From positions 8,432,001-8,496,000 of the forward strand of contig NZ_CP114413.1 of NCBI RefSeq assembly GCF_027270315.1: a stretch of 64,000 nucleotides of DNA. Direction: 5' to 3'. Numbering within the stretch: position 1 is the stretch's first letter; each line of letters begins with the position of its first letter. This document shows, in pieces, positions 49,288-57,884 of the stretch. The stretch comes from Streptomyces cinnabarinus. Lineage in GTDB: Bacteria; Actinomycetota; Actinomycetes; Streptomycetales; Streptomycetaceae. Both the position numbers and the translations under genes were made by a program. Under the pieces are notes generated by a model. The model did not search any database. It had not been told where the DNA came from and was given only the letters and a program-made list of their open reading frames with translations.

Positions 49288-50188
49288 GCTCGGGGAAGCT
49301 GACGCCGGTCAGCTCCGCCGAGACGCTCCACAGCCGTCGTGCCGCGGCGGGATCGCTCGCCGCGTCCGAGCGGCCGACCAGGGCCGGGGCGCCACGCATC
49401 TCGAACATGCCGTTGGGGCCGACATAACTGGCGCCGGGGAGGTCCTGCACCGCGGCGTACAGGGTGGGCAGGGCGCCCGCCTCGCTGTCCTGGGCGAGCA
49501 GCCGGTTGCCGAGGCGCAGGAACAGTCTGCGGAGGAAACTGGCGTCGTGGCCCTGGAGGTTGGTGGCCGCCCAGCCGGGGTGCGCGGCCAGCGCGCGTAC
49601 CGGGGAGCCCGCCGCGCCCAGCCGGCGCTGGAGTTCCAGCGTGAAGAGCAGATTGGCCAGCTTGGACTGGCTGTAGGCGGTCATCGGCGCGTACTCGCCG
49701 GTGAGGTCGAGGTTGTCGAAGCGGATGACAGGGCTGCCGGGCATCCGGTGCGCGCCCGACGACACGGTCACCACGCGGTCCGTGATGTGCGGCAGCAGCA
49801 GGTTCGTCAGGGCGAAATGGCCCAGGTGATTGGTGCCGAACTGCATCTCGAAGCCGTCCTTGGTACGCGCCTCGGGGATGTTCATGACACCCGCGTTGTT
49901 GATCAGCAGATCCAGGTCGCCGTGCCAGGCGGCGGCGAACTCGCGGACCGAGGACAGGTCGGCCAGGTCCAGGCGGCGTACCTCCACGCTGCCGTTCACC
50001 GCGGCCGCCGCGGACTCGCCGCGCCGGGGGTCCCGTACCGCGAGCACGACATGGGCGCCGGCGCCCGCCAGCGCCGTCACGGTGGCGAGGCCGAGTCCGC
50101 TGTTGGCGCCGGTGACGACGGCGGTACGGCCGGTGAGGTCGGGGAGGGCCGTGACGGCCCAGGGCTGGGTGTGCTGGTTCGTATCCAT
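49265..50188 (-). CDS. Short-chain dehydrogenase/reductase
   Basis: The ATG at 50188 follows GGAGG and gives 307 residues. The NAD(P) site is AVVTGANSGLGLATVTAL, NNAG is at LLINNAGVMN, catalytic Ser is in VVTVSSGAHR, and YxxxK in YSQSKLANLL. It resembles the retinol dehydrogenase/WWOX-type SDRs. It is divergent from a TetR regulator, with a shared operator in the 79-bp gap, so it is likely repressed by it. Confidence 0.94.
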   Translation of the reverse strand: MDTNQHTQPWAVTALPDLTGRTAVVTGANSGLGLATVTALAGAGAHVVLAVRDPRRGESAAAAVNGSVEVRRLDLADLSSVREFAAAWHGDLDLLINNAGVMNIPEARTKDGFEMQFGTNHLGHFALTNLLLPHITDRVVTVSSGAHRMPGSPVIRFDNLDLTGEYAPMTAYSQSKLANLLFTLELQRRLGAAGSPVRALAAHPGWAATNLQGHDASFLRRLFLRLGNRLLAQDSEAGALPTLYAAVQDLPGASYVGPNGMFEMRGAPALVGRSDAASDPAAARRLWSVSAELTGVSFPELTAPARV

Positions 50189-50219
50189 GCCTCCAATGTA
50201 GGCGGTGATAACAATGTAT

Positions 50220-50244
50220 GCAACGTTCACAATGTGTGCGTTGC
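50220..50244. promoter_or_regulatory. Candidate TetR operator between SDR and TetR genes
   Basis: A 25-bp near-palindrome has the arms GCAACGTTCAC (50220-50230) and GTGTGCGTTGC (50234-50244); nine of eleven positions pair. A related half-site ACAATGTATGC occurs at 50211-50221. It lies in the divergent gap. Confidence 0.6.
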
Positions 50245-50267
50245 TCACACCCCGCTAGGGTTGAGGC

Positions 50268-50861
50268 ATGAGAAACCGCTCCTACCACCACGGAGACCTG
50301 CCCGCCCAACTGCTCGCCCGGGCCGAACAGACCCTGCGCGAGAAGGGATCGGGCGCGCTGTCACTGCGGGAGCTGGCCCGGGACATCGGGGTGAGCCCCG
50401 CCGCGCCCAGCCGCCACTTCAAGTCCAAGCAGGCCCTGCTGGACGCGCTGGCGCAGACCGGGTTCGAGCGGATGGCCGACGCCATCGAGGCTTCTCAGGA
50501 GGGCGTCGGCGAGACCTTCGCCGAGCGGCTGGACGCCGCGGCCCGCGCGTACGTGGGGTTCGCCGTCGCCGACGCCGCCCTGCTGGACCTGATGTTCTCG
50601 GTGAAGCACAGCCCGGAGGCGTCCGAGGCGCTGAGCGGCGCCGCGCACCGCTGGTCCGAACAGCTCCTGTCACTGATCAGCGAGGGCCAGCGCAGGGGAG
50701 AGGTCCAGGAGGGCCCGTTGGAGCGCGTGGCGCTGCCGGTGTTCGCGGCCCTGCACGGCTATGTGGGGCTGCGGGTGAGCGGCATGCTGCCGCCCGAGGT
50801 GTCCGAGAACGGACTGGACGACGTCATCGCGTCCATCCTGCGCGGGTGCCGTCCGCAGTAG
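50268..50861 (+). CDS. TetR family transcriptional regulator
   Basis: A 197-residue TetR protein. The DNA-binding domain is at residues 1-55: RSYHHGDLPAQLLARAEQTLREKGSGALSLRELARDIGVSPAAPSRHFKSKQALLDALA. The C-terminal ligand domain is unremarkable. It sits divergent from the SDR gene, which it likely controls together with itself. Confidence 0.94.
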   Translation: MRNRSYHHGDLPAQLLARAEQTLREKGSGALSLRELARDIGVSPAAPSRHFKSKQALLDALAQTGFERMADAIEASQEGVGETFAERLDAAARAYVGFAVADAALLDLMFSVKHSPEASEALSGAAHRWSEQLLSLISEGQRRGEVQEGPLERVALPVFAALHGYVGLRVSGMLPPEVSENGLDDVIASILRGCRPQ

Positions 50862-50880
50862 CCCCCGCGCAGGACCCGCC

Positions 50881-51501
50881 TCACGGCTGCGGGACCACCT
50901 TGATGTTGAAGGTGTGGGACCCCAGTCCGTTCGCTATCCCGATGAACAGCAGGGCGAAGTGCTCCTGTCCGCGGGCACTGGTGATGCCGCCGATGTCCAG
51001 CTGGGACGACTCGGGCCAGCCGAGGTCGGTCAGCAGCCGGCCGGTCGTCCGCTTGGCCTCGGCGTCGTCGCCGGAGAGGAACACTGTGCTCTGTCCGTCG
51101 AGACTCGCCGGGGCGACCATCGCCGTGGAGTCCATCGTGCACAGCGTCTTGACGACGCGGGTCTGCGGGAAGGCCGCCTGAATCTGCTCGGCCAGGCTGC
51201 TGTTGGGGTGGGAGAGCTCGCTGTAGTCGTCGGACATGCCGACCCCCACGTCGATCAGCAGGGTGCCGGACAGCGCGGGCGCCCCGATGGAGTGCAGCAG
51301 CTCCACCGAGACGTTCCCCGGAGTGGCGTTGACCAGGACCTCCGCGTGCGCGGCGGTCTCGCTCAGCCCCGCCACGGGAAGGCCGAGTTCCTTACGCTCG
51401 TCCGGCCTACGGGAGCCGAGGAGTACGTCGTGTCCCGCGGCGCTCCAACCGCGGGCCAGTGCTCGGGCGACATTGCCGGTGCCAAGTAGTCCTATACGCA
51501 T
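50881..51501 (-). CDS. NADPH-binding F420 reductase-like oxidoreductase
   Basis: A 206-residue protein with an N-terminal NADP site (MRIGLLGTGNVARALARGWSAAGHDVLLGSRRPDE) typical of the F420:NADPH oxidoreductase/NADP_F420 family, and VLVNATPGNVSVELL, LLIDVGVGMSD and VVKTLCTMDSTAMV downstream. It may transfer hydride between F420 and NADP, although many members do not use F420. Confidence 0.9.
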   Translation of the reverse strand: MRIGLLGTGNVARALARGWSAAGHDVLLGSRRPDERKELGLPVAGLSETAAHAEVLVNATPGNVSVELLHSIGAPALSGTLLIDVGVGMSDDYSELSHPNSSLAEQIQAAFPQTRVVKTLCTMDSTAMVAPASLDGQSTVFLSGDDAEAKRTTGRLLTDLGWPESSQLDIGGITSARGQEHFALLFIGIANGLGSHTFNIKVVPQP

Positions 51502-51709
51502 GCCATGACGCTATCCGCGGCCGCGGCCCGGCCCATCGGGCCCCGGGCCCAGCCGGGCAGGCACAAAAGTCGTAGTCCCGCGGTCCCGGGCGAGGTGATC
51601 TCCGGTTGTGGGGCCGGTGGCCCCGGCCAAGACTTGGGCGGGTACGGCAGAACCACTTCGGTCGGCCGGTGCGCGTCCGTCGTGCCGTCCACCGGGCAGG
51701 CAGGTCACA

Positions 51710-52129
51710 GTGACGCTCTCGTCCTTCGGTTCCGGCGACCCCTTCTCCGACCTGTTCAACCGCTTCTTCGGCATGAGCCCGGCGACCTCCCCGCCGGCCG
51801 TGCAGCGCGTCCCCATCGGACGCCTGCTCAGCGACTCCGCGCACGCGCTGCTGGCCGCGGCCGGGGCCAGGGCCGCCGAGGACCGAGCCGACCTGGACAC
51901 CGGGCACCTGCTGTGGGCGGCCACCCAGGTGCCCGCCGAATGGCTCGCCGAACGCGGCCATCAGCCCGAGTTCGGCGCCCGCCCGCTGCGCCGCACCCTG
52001 CAGACCCAGCTCGACAACCGGCTGTCGAACATGCTGCTCGACGGCACCCTCAACCCCGGCGACACCGTCTCGGTGGACGTCGCGGACGGCGAACTGGCCG
52101 TCCACCTGGCCCCGAAGGCCGAGAACTGA
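51710..52129 (+). pseudogene. Clp N-domain fused to ClpB-type D2 C-terminus across a large deletion
   Basis: The GTG at 51710 opens a 139-residue frame. Residues 15-73 match the N-terminal linker and Clp_N region of a ClpC/ClpB-like ATPase (FNRFFGMSPATSPPAVQRVPIGRLL, HLLWAATQ), and residues 77-135 match the D2-small C-terminal domain (EWLAERGHQPEFGARPLRRTLQTQLDNRLSNMLLDGTLNPGDTVSVDV). The two AAA+ modules, about 700 residues in full-length relatives, are missing, and the join is in frame near residue 74. It is thus either a deletion remnant or a small adaptor protein. No ATPase activity is possible. Confidence 0.8.
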
Positions 52130-52154
52130 GCACCCACGAAAGGCAGGACCCGGC

Positions 52155-52457
52155 ATGGCCATCGCCGTGAACATCGCATGGCAGGAGATCACCCCCGACC
52201 TGTACGAGACGGCCCGTGCCCGGGTGCGCTGGGAGGAGGACGTGGCCGACGGACTCGTCCTGCACGCGAGCTGGTTCGAGGACGGCGGCCTGCGCGTCTT
52301 CGACATCTGGGAGTCCGAGGGCCAGTTGTCGCGGTTCATCGCCGAGCGGATCGCCCCGGTGCTCAAGGGCGAGCTGAACGTGGGCAGTGACCCCCAGGTG
52401 ACGATGTCCCCCCTGCACCGGTACTTCGTCGTGGCGAAGTCCGGCGGAGCAGCCTGA
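52155..52457 (+). CDS. Small hypothetical protein (ferredoxin-like fold?)
   Basis: A 100-residue protein starting MAIAVNIAWQEITPDLYETARARVRWEEDVADGLVLHASWFEDGGLRVFDIWESEGQLSRFIAERIAPVL. The strand-helix pattern is that of ABM/Dabb-type alpha-beta proteins. I do not recognise a named family. It starts 25 bp after the Clp remnant. Confidence 0.7.
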   Translation: MAIAVNIAWQEITPDLYETARARVRWEEDVADGLVLHASWFEDGGLRVFDIWESEGQLSRFIAERIAPVLKGELNVGSDPQVTMSPLHRYFVVAKSGGAA

Positions 52458-52543
52458 CGAGCACGGCGTACGCCCCGGCGAGTACGTGAGGTTGCTCCCG
52501 CCGTCAGACGACCGGAGCCGGACGCCTCGGCACGCTGAGCCGT

Positions 52544-53068
52544 GTGAAACTCAGCCGCCCCGCTCGCCGGGCCACCCTCGCCGTCCATGTCATCGCCTCC
52601 GCCGCCTGGCTCGGCCTGAGCCTCGGCCTGCTCGCGCTCGGCTCCACCGCCGCGGGCACCGGCTCACCGGTGACGGTGGAGGCGTCGGTGCGCGCCATGA
52701 AGCTGTTCGCGGACTGGCTCCTGCTCCCCATCGCCTTCCTGACCCTCCTCAGCGGCCTGCTGCTCTCCCTGGGCACGCCCTGGGGGCTGGCCAGGCACCG
52801 CTGGGTCTGGACCAAGTTCTGGCTGACCCTGGCCACCACCACCGCGACCGTCTTCGCGCTGCGCCCCGGAGTGAACTCCGCGGTCACCGCCGTCGCCGCG
52901 GGCGGCCCCCTGCCCGACTCCGGCGACGTCCTCTTCGGCCCGATCGTGTCCCTGACCGCATACGTCTTCATGACCGTGATCTCGGTCCTCAAGCCCTGGG
53001 GCCTCACCCGCCGCGGACGGCGGCTGCGCGCCCCGGCCGCCCGTGAACGGGTGCGCCAGGCCGCCTGA
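52544..53068 (+). CDS. DUF2269-type membrane protein
   Basis: A 174-residue membrane protein with GTG start. Four hydrophobic segments are present (ATLAVHVIASAAWLGLSLGLLALG, LFADWLLLPIAFLTLLSGLLLSLG, FWLTLATTTATVFALRPG, and IVSLTAYVFMTVISVLKPWG). The first segment with H-x8-W-L-G is typical of DUF2269/PF10027 and copper-resistance-D-like proteins. Function unknown. Confidence 0.85.
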   Translation: MKLSRPARRATLAVHVIASAAWLGLSLGLLALGSTAAGTGSPVTVEASVRAMKLFADWLLLPIAFLTLLSGLLLSLGTPWGLARHRWVWTKFWLTLATTTATVFALRPGVNSAVTAVAAGGPLPDSGDVLFGPIVSLTAYVFMTVISVLKPWGLTRRGRRLRAPAARERVRQAA

Positions 53069-53113
53069 CTGGCGACCACCGCGCCACCGGGAGACGATTT
53101 GCGCGGAGGAGCC

Positions 53114-54784
53114 ATGAGCGAGCCGCCCCCGGAGGACCATCCGGCGCCACCCGGCCGATGGCGCCGGCACCTGCATGTCACCCTCCCCGGCTGCTGGGGC
53201 GCGCTCCTGCTCGCCTGTCTGTCCTTCACCCCGTCGCTCCTCCCGCGCGGGGGCCTGCTGCAGGGACTGATCTGCGGCATCAACGCGGGCATCGGCTACG
53301 GCCTCGGCGTCCTCGCCGCCGCCGTCTGGCGCGCCTTCGCCGACCGCGACCCCCGCCCCGCACACCGCTGGTCCTGGCCGGTGTTCCTGATCGGCGGGAC
53401 CGCCCTGTTCGCCGTCGCCTTCGGGTTCGGCCAGTACTGGCAGCACGAGATCCGCGACATCATGGGCGTACGGGAATTCAGCGTTCCCCAGGCGGTCTTC
53501 GCACCCCTGATCGCCCTGCTGGTCTTCGCCCTGATCCTGCTCCTCGGCCGCGCCGTGCGGGCCCTCTACCGCTGGGTGTCCCGGCAGTTGATGCGCTGGA
53601 TCGGGGAGCGGGCCGCTAAGGCGGTGGGCTGGATCCTGGTGGCGGGCATGTCCTGGCTGTTCATCAGCGGACTCCTCCTCGACGGCATCGTCGGCGCCGC
53701 CAACAGCGCTTTCTCGATCCGCGACACCGAGACCCCGAAGGGCATCGAGCAGCCCACCACGAGCACCCGCTCGGGCGGCCCGGGATCCCTCGTACCGTGG
53801 GACTCACTGGGCAGGGAAGGACGGGTCTTCATCGGCTCGGGCCCCTCGTCCGAGGACCTCACCCGGTTCAGCGAGCGGCCCGCACCGGAACCTGTCCGGG
53901 CCTACGCCGGACTGGACACCGCCGAGGACACCGAGGACCGCGCCGCACGGGCCGTCGCCGACCTGCGCCGCGCCGGCGGTTTCGAGCGCGCGAACCTCCT
54001 GGTGGCGACCACGACCGGAAGCGGCTGGCTCGACCCGGCCTGTGTGGACGCCTTCGAGTACCTCAACAACGGCGACACCGCGACCGTGGCGCTCCAGTAC
54101 TCCTACCTGCCGTCCTGGCTCTCCTACCTGGTCGACCAGTCCAAGGCCCGGGCGGCGGGCCGTGAACTGTTCGATGCCGTCTACGACACCTGGTCGAACC
54201 TGTCCCCGGACGAGCGCCCCCGGCTCTACGTGGCCGGCGAGAGCCTCGGCTCCTTCGGCGGCGAGACGGCCTTCAGCGGCGAGTACGACTTGCGCAACCG
54301 CACCTCCGGCACCCTCTTCGCGGGACCGCCCAACTTCAACACCCTGTACCGGGAGTTCACCGACCACCGCGAGTCCGGCACCCCGGAGGTACAGCCCGTC
54401 TACAAGGACGGCCGGACCGTGCGCTTCGCCACCGACGCGAGCGAGACCATCCCGCCGACGGGGGACCCCTGGGACGACAGCCGGGTGCTGTACCTGCTGC
54501 ACCCGTCCGACCCGATCGTGTGGTGGGGCCCGCACCTGATCCTCGACGAACCGGACTGGATCGGGGAGTCGCCCGGCCGCGACGTCCTGGAGGACATGTT
54601 CTGGGTGCCCTTCGTGACCTTCTGGCAGATCACCGCCGACCTCCCCTTCGCCACCGAGGTCCCGGCCGGGCACGGCCACAAGTACCGCACCGAGTACGTG
54701 GACGCCTGGAACGCCGTCCTGCGCCCGGCCGACGTCACGGAAGAGGACCTCGCGCGACTGCGGGACATCATCGCCAACGGCTGA
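53114..54784 (+). CDS. Membrane-anchored alpha/beta-hydrolase (Abhydrolase_9-type)
   Basis: The ATG at 53114 follows GGAGGA and gives 556 residues. The N-terminal 210 residues have four to five membrane segments (LLLACLSFTPSLLPRGG, GIGYGLGVLAAAVW, PVFLIGGTALFAVAFGFG, FAPLIALLVFALILLLG, VGWILVAGMSWLFISGLLL). The C-terminal half is an alpha/beta-hydrolase with the nucleophile in VAGESLGSFGGE. LLHPSDPIVWWGPHL and GHGHKYRTEYVDAW may hold the remaining catalytic residues. The family occurs widely in actinobacteria, with a suggested esterase function, but the substrate is unknown. Confidence 0.9.
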   Translation: MSEPPPEDHPAPPGRWRRHLHVTLPGCWGALLLACLSFTPSLLPRGGLLQGLICGINAGIGYGLGVLAAAVWRAFADRDPRPAHRWSWPVFLIGGTALFAVAFGFGQYWQHEIRDIMGVREFSVPQAVFAPLIALLVFALILLLGRAVRALYRWVSRQLMRWIGERAAKAVGWILVAGMSWLFISGLLLDGIVGAANSAFSIRDTETPKGIEQPTTSTRSGGPGSLVPWDSLGREGRVFIGSGPSSEDLTRFSERPAPEPVRAYAGLDTAEDTEDRAARAVADLRRAGGFERANLLVATTTGSGWLDPACVDAFEYLNNGDTATVALQYSYLPSWLSYLVDQSKARAAGRELFDAVYDTWSNLSPDERPRLYVAGESLGSFGGETAFSGEYDLRNRTSGTLFAGPPNFNTLYREFTDHRESGTPEVQPVYKDGRTVRFATDASETIPPTGDPWDDSRVLYLLHPSDPIVWWGPHLILDEPDWIGESPGRDVLEDMFWVPFVTFWQITADLPFATEVPAGHGHKYRTEYVDAWNAVLRPADVTEEDLARLRDIIANG

Positions 54785-54791
54785 CGACCGT

Positions 54792-55175
54792 TCAGCCGTC
54801 GAAGCCGCGCCGGGAGGACTCGATGTGGCCGAGATGACGGCGGGTCCAGCGGCACAGGCCGTCGATCGTCTCCCGCAGATCCTGGCCCGGCGCGGTCAGC
54901 GTGTACTCCACCCGCGGCGGCACGGTGGCGTACACCGTCCGCTCCACCAGGCCGTTGCGCTCCAGCATGCGCAGATTCTGGGTGAGCATCTTGTGGCTGA
55001 TGCCCTCGACCTCCCGGCGCAGCTCGCTGAAGCGCAGCGTGCGGTCACCGAGGAACTCGATGATCAGCAGCGCCCACTTGTTGGCGACGTCCGAGAAGAT
55101 CTCCCGCGCCAGCGAGTCCGCGCGCGCCAGGTCAGCGTCCTCGGCCGAACCGCCCCTGACCTGCTTGGTCACCAT
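54792..55175 (-). CDS. HxlR family transcriptional regulator
   Basis: A 127-residue HxlR-type winged helix (ADSLAREIFSDVANKWALLIIEFLGDRTLRFSELRREVEGISHKMLTQNLRMLERNGLVERTVYATVPPRVEYTLT). A cysteine at the end (LCRWTRRHL) could sense redox or electrophiles, as in some HxlR/HypR proteins. The divergent RidA gene and the dyad at 55198-55221 between them suggest it controls that gene and itself. Confidence 0.94.
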   Translation of the reverse strand: MVTKQVRGGSAEDADLARADSLAREIFSDVANKWALLIIEFLGDRTLRFSELRREVEGISHKMLTQNLRMLERNGLVERTVYATVPPRVEYTLTAPGQDLRETIDGLCRWTRRHLGHIESSRRGFDG

Positions 55176-55197
55176 CAGGTTCCCCCGTCACCGAAAA

Positions 55198-55221
55198 GTG
55201 CGTTCTTCCATGTCAACGCAC
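55198..55221. promoter_or_regulatory. HxlR operator candidate
   Basis: Perfect 7-bp arms, GTGCGTT (55198-55204) and AACGCAC (55215-55221), flank a 10-nt spacer in the divergent hxlR-ridA gap. Confidence 0.65.
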
Positions 55222-55274
55222 ACTCTCCTACGGTTCCTGAGTAACCACAAGAGACCAGGCGAAGGGCGTACTCC

Positions 55275-55682
55275 ATGGCCATCACCCTCCTGAACCCCGA
55301 CGGACTGCCCAAGATCGACGCCTACCGGCAGGTGTCGGTCGCGACCGGATCCCGGCTGGTCTTCGTCGCCGGTCAGGTGTCCTGGGACGACCAGGGCGTC
55401 ACAGTCGGCGAGGGCGACCTCGCCGCACAGGTCGAGCGCTGCTACCTGAACGTCGCCACCGCCCTGTCCGGGGCCGGCGCCTCCCTGGCGGATCTGGCGA
55501 AGCTCACCGTCTACGTCGTCGGCTGGACGCCCGACAAGATGCCCCTGCTCATGGCGGGCATCGCTCGCGCGGCCGAGACCCTCGGGACGGCCCCGCTGCC
55601 GCCCGCCAGCCTCATCGGCGTCGCCGCACTCGACGTACCGGAACATCTGGTGGAGGTGGAGGCCACCGCGGTCATCGACTGA
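55275..55682 (+). CDS. RidA family protein
   Basis: A 135-residue RidA/YjgF protein: QVSVATGSRLVFVAGQVSWDDQGV, VERCYLNVATALSGAGASLADLAKLTVYVVGW, and the end LIGVAALDVPEHLVEVEATAVID. The catalytic Arg of true 2-iminopropionate deaminases (S-R-x-x-V/I) is not seen; PPASLIGV is in its place, so it is likely one of the Rid subfamilies with other activity. It overlaps the convergent TetR gene by 11 bp. Confidence 0.92.
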   Translation: MAITLLNPDGLPKIDAYRQVSVATGSRLVFVAGQVSWDDQGVTVGEGDLAAQVERCYLNVATALSGAGASLADLAKLTVYVVGWTPDKMPLLMAGIARAAETLGTAPLPPASLIGVAALDVPEHLVEVEATAVID

Positions 55683-56229
55683 CGCCACCGGGTGTGGTGA
55701 TGCGCCGGACCGCCTCGGCGGTCAGCGCCCGCTCGTGCGGCTCGCGCGAGAGCGCCCGGTGCAGGGCCAGCCCTTCGATCAGGGCGTCCAACTGGCGTGC
55801 GGTGTCCGGGTCGAAAAGCTTCTCCAGATGGACCCGGCTGCGCCGCATCCAGGCGTCGGTCAGCTCCCGGTACGCCGGTCGCCGAGCCGCCAGGGTGTAC
55901 AACTCCTGGGTGAGGACGAGGTCGCGGCGGCTGCCTTCGGAGAGCGCGTGCACGAGGTCCGTCACGGCCTCGCGGGCCTGCTCGGGCCCCTCCGGAGCGG
56001 CGAGGTAGGCGTCGAAGACCCCCACGATGTGATCGGCGAACCGCCCGAACGCCTCCCGCAGCACCTCCTCCATCCCGCCGAAGTGATACGTCATCGACCC
56101 CAGCGGCACCCCGGCCCGCGCCGCGATCTTCCGGTGGGAGACGCCCGCGACCCCCTCCTCGGCGATGAGGTCGAGGGTGGCGGTGAGGATGCGCTCACGG
56201 CGCTGGGGATCGGTGTGCCCGGTGGCCAT
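55672..56229 (-). CDS. TetR family transcriptional regulator
   Basis: A 185-residue TetR: RRERILTATLDLIAEEGVAGVSHRKIAARAGVPLGSMTYHFGGMEEVLREAF forms the DNA-binding domain. The ligand domain resembles TetR_C group proteins. It lies 15 bp after the acetyltransferase gene on the same strand and probably represses the pair through the palindrome at 56827-56842. Confidence 0.93.
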   Translation of the reverse strand: MATGHTDPQRRERILTATLDLIAEEGVAGVSHRKIAARAGVPLGSMTYHFGGMEEVLREAFGRFADHIVGVFDAYLAAPEGPEQAREAVTDLVHALSEGSRRDLVLTQELYTLAARRPAYRELTDAWMRRSRVHLEKLFDPDTARQLDALIEGLALHRALSREPHERALTAEAVRRITTPGGVSR

Positions 56230-56244
56230 GGCGGCGGCCCGCGC

Positions 56245-56826
56245 TCAGAGAGTCCGGACGACGCGTGCGGGACTGCCGACGGTGACGACACCCGCGGGCA
56301 CGTCCTTAGTCACCACCGAACCGGCGCCGATCACGGAGTCGTCCCCGATGCTCACCCCGGGCAGCACGATGACCCCGCCGCCGAGCCACACGTTGTTCCC
56401 GATGGTGATCGGCCGCGCGGCCTCCAGCTTGTCGCGCCGGGGCTGAGGCTCCAACGGATGTGTGGGGGTGAGCAGTTGGACGCTCGGACCGATCTGGCAG
56501 TCCTCGCCGATGGCGATCGCGGCGACGTCCAGCGCGGTGAGGTTGAAGTTGACGAAGGTGCGCGCGCCGATGGCGATGTTGCTGCCGTAGTCGACGAACA
56601 ACGGCGGCCGCACATACGCGTGCTCACCCAGCGAACCGAGCAACTCGGCCAGGATCCCCTGCGCGTTGTCCGGATCCTCGGCATGGGCGGCCTGGTAGCG
56701 GGCAGCCAGCCGCACGGCCCGCTGCTGCCGGCGCGCGATCTCGGGGTCGTCGGCGATGTAGAGGTCGCCCGCCAGCATGCGTTCGAGGTGGGTGCGGGGA
56801 TCGTCCGCGAAGTAGTCCGTCGGCAT
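56245..56826 (-). CDS. Sugar O-acetyltransferase (hexapeptide repeat, Maa/NodL type)
   Basis: A 193-residue left-handed beta-helix acetyltransferase. MPTDYFADDPRTHLERMLAGDLY is the Maa N-terminal helix. The hexapeptide region has FVNFNLTALDVAAIAIGEDCQIGPSVQLLTPTHPLEP (His of the active site), PITIGNNVWLGGGVIVLPGVSIGDDSVIGAGSVVTKDVPAG. It acetylates maltose- or galactoside-like sugars with acetyl-CoA. It heads a two-gene operon with the TetR. Confidence 0.94.
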   Translation of the reverse strand: MPTDYFADDPRTHLERMLAGDLYIADDPEIARRQQRAVRLAARYQAAHAEDPDNAQGILAELLGSLGEHAYVRPPLFVDYGSNIAIGARTFVNFNLTALDVAAIAIGEDCQIGPSVQLLTPTHPLEPQPRRDKLEAARPITIGNNVWLGGGVIVLPGVSIGDDSVIGAGSVVTKDVPAGVVTVGSPARVVRTL

Positions 56827-56842
56827 GTGTACGATCGTACAC
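56827..56842. promoter_or_regulatory. Perfect 16-bp palindrome upstream of the acetyltransferase-TetR operon
   Basis: GTGTACGATCGTACAC lies immediately before the acetyltransferase start, inside the likely promoter or leader. It is a typical TetR operator in size and symmetry. Confidence 0.7.
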
Positions 56843-56951
56843 TCTGGTGGATGTCGTGCGGGTCACCTGAAGTGCCGCGTGCTGAAGTGATCCGGTACGG
56901 CGATCCTCCCCGGCTTGACCTTGCCGCAGCGGCAACGTTTCTACTGGGCGC

Positions 56952-57827
56952 ATGCGAAACGAAGAGACTTCCGGCGCGGTGAAGGTGTTGCGGAAGGCCG
57001 TGCGCTGGTCGTCGATGGCGCTGCTGCCCGGTGAGCTGCTGCTGATCCTGTGCGTGGCCGGGGGAGTGACCGTCCCGCCGGCCGCACAGCCGGCCACGCG
57101 ACTTGCGGTGCTCACCCTCACGATCGCGGTGGCGACCCTGCTCACCCTCGACCACCGGCGCCACCGCGCCGCCGGTCTCGACCCCCGCCCGGCGCTCCTC
57201 GCCGCGCTCGCCGACACGATCCCGGCGCCCGTGCGCAGGCTGACCGCCCACGAGCTGTTCCTCTCCACCAGCTTCCTGCGCTGGGTGACCCGACGAGGAC
57301 CGCACGGCGTACGCGAGGGCGATGTCTCCGTCCTCTACGCCCCGGGCCAGACGGCGGTGATGTTCGGCTTCTTCTTCGTCTGCGTCGTCGAGACCGTGGC
57401 CCTCGCCTTCCTGATCCCGTGGCCGGTGGTGCACGCGATCACCCTCGTCCTCGACATCTGGGGCTGCTACTTCGTCATCGCCCTGCACGCCTCCTGCGTG
57501 GTCCGCCCGCATGTCATCGCCCCCGACGGTGCCCTGCGCCTGCGCTACGGCGCGCTCCTGGACATCCGGATCCCGGCCGACCGCATCGCCTCCGTCCGTC
57601 AGGACCGCAAGTTCCCGGAGGGCAAGCTGGCCGCCGTGGACGAGGACGGCGTGGCCGACATCGCCGTGGCCGGTCAGACGACGGTCACCGTCGAACTCAC
57701 CGAGCCCGTCGCCTACCTCCGCGCCCTGGGCAGGCCCGCCGAGGCCCGAGCCTTCCGCTTCTACGCCGAGGACCCCGGCGCCGCGGTGGCCGCGCTGCGG
57801 GCGGCCAGGGTGAGTGATCGCGCCTGA
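56952..57827 (+). CDS. Membrane protein of unknown function
   Basis: A 291-residue protein with about four to five membrane segments: SSMALLPGELLLILCVAGGV, RLAVLTLTIAVATLLTL, AVMFGFFFVCVVETVALAFLIPWP, and HAITLVLDIWGCYFVIALHAS. The C-terminal third is soluble (LRLRYGALLDIRIPADRIASVRQDRKFPEG) and resembles PH-like membrane proteins. No recognised family. Confidence 0.75.
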   Translation: MRNEETSGAVKVLRKAVRWSSMALLPGELLLILCVAGGVTVPPAAQPATRLAVLTLTIAVATLLTLDHRRHRAAGLDPRPALLAALADTIPAPVRRLTAHELFLSTSFLRWVTRRGPHGVREGDVSVLYAPGQTAVMFGFFFVCVVETVALAFLIPWPVVHAITLVLDIWGCYFVIALHASCVVRPHVIAPDGALRLRYGALLDIRIPADRIASVRQDRKFPEGKLAAVDEDGVADIAVAGQTTVTVELTEPVAYLRALGRPAEARAFRFYAEDPGAAVAALRAARVSDRA

Positions 57828-57884
57828 GCCGGATCGCCCGACCGACGCGGACATGGCCGCGTCCGACGCCGTAGCCTGATCGCC

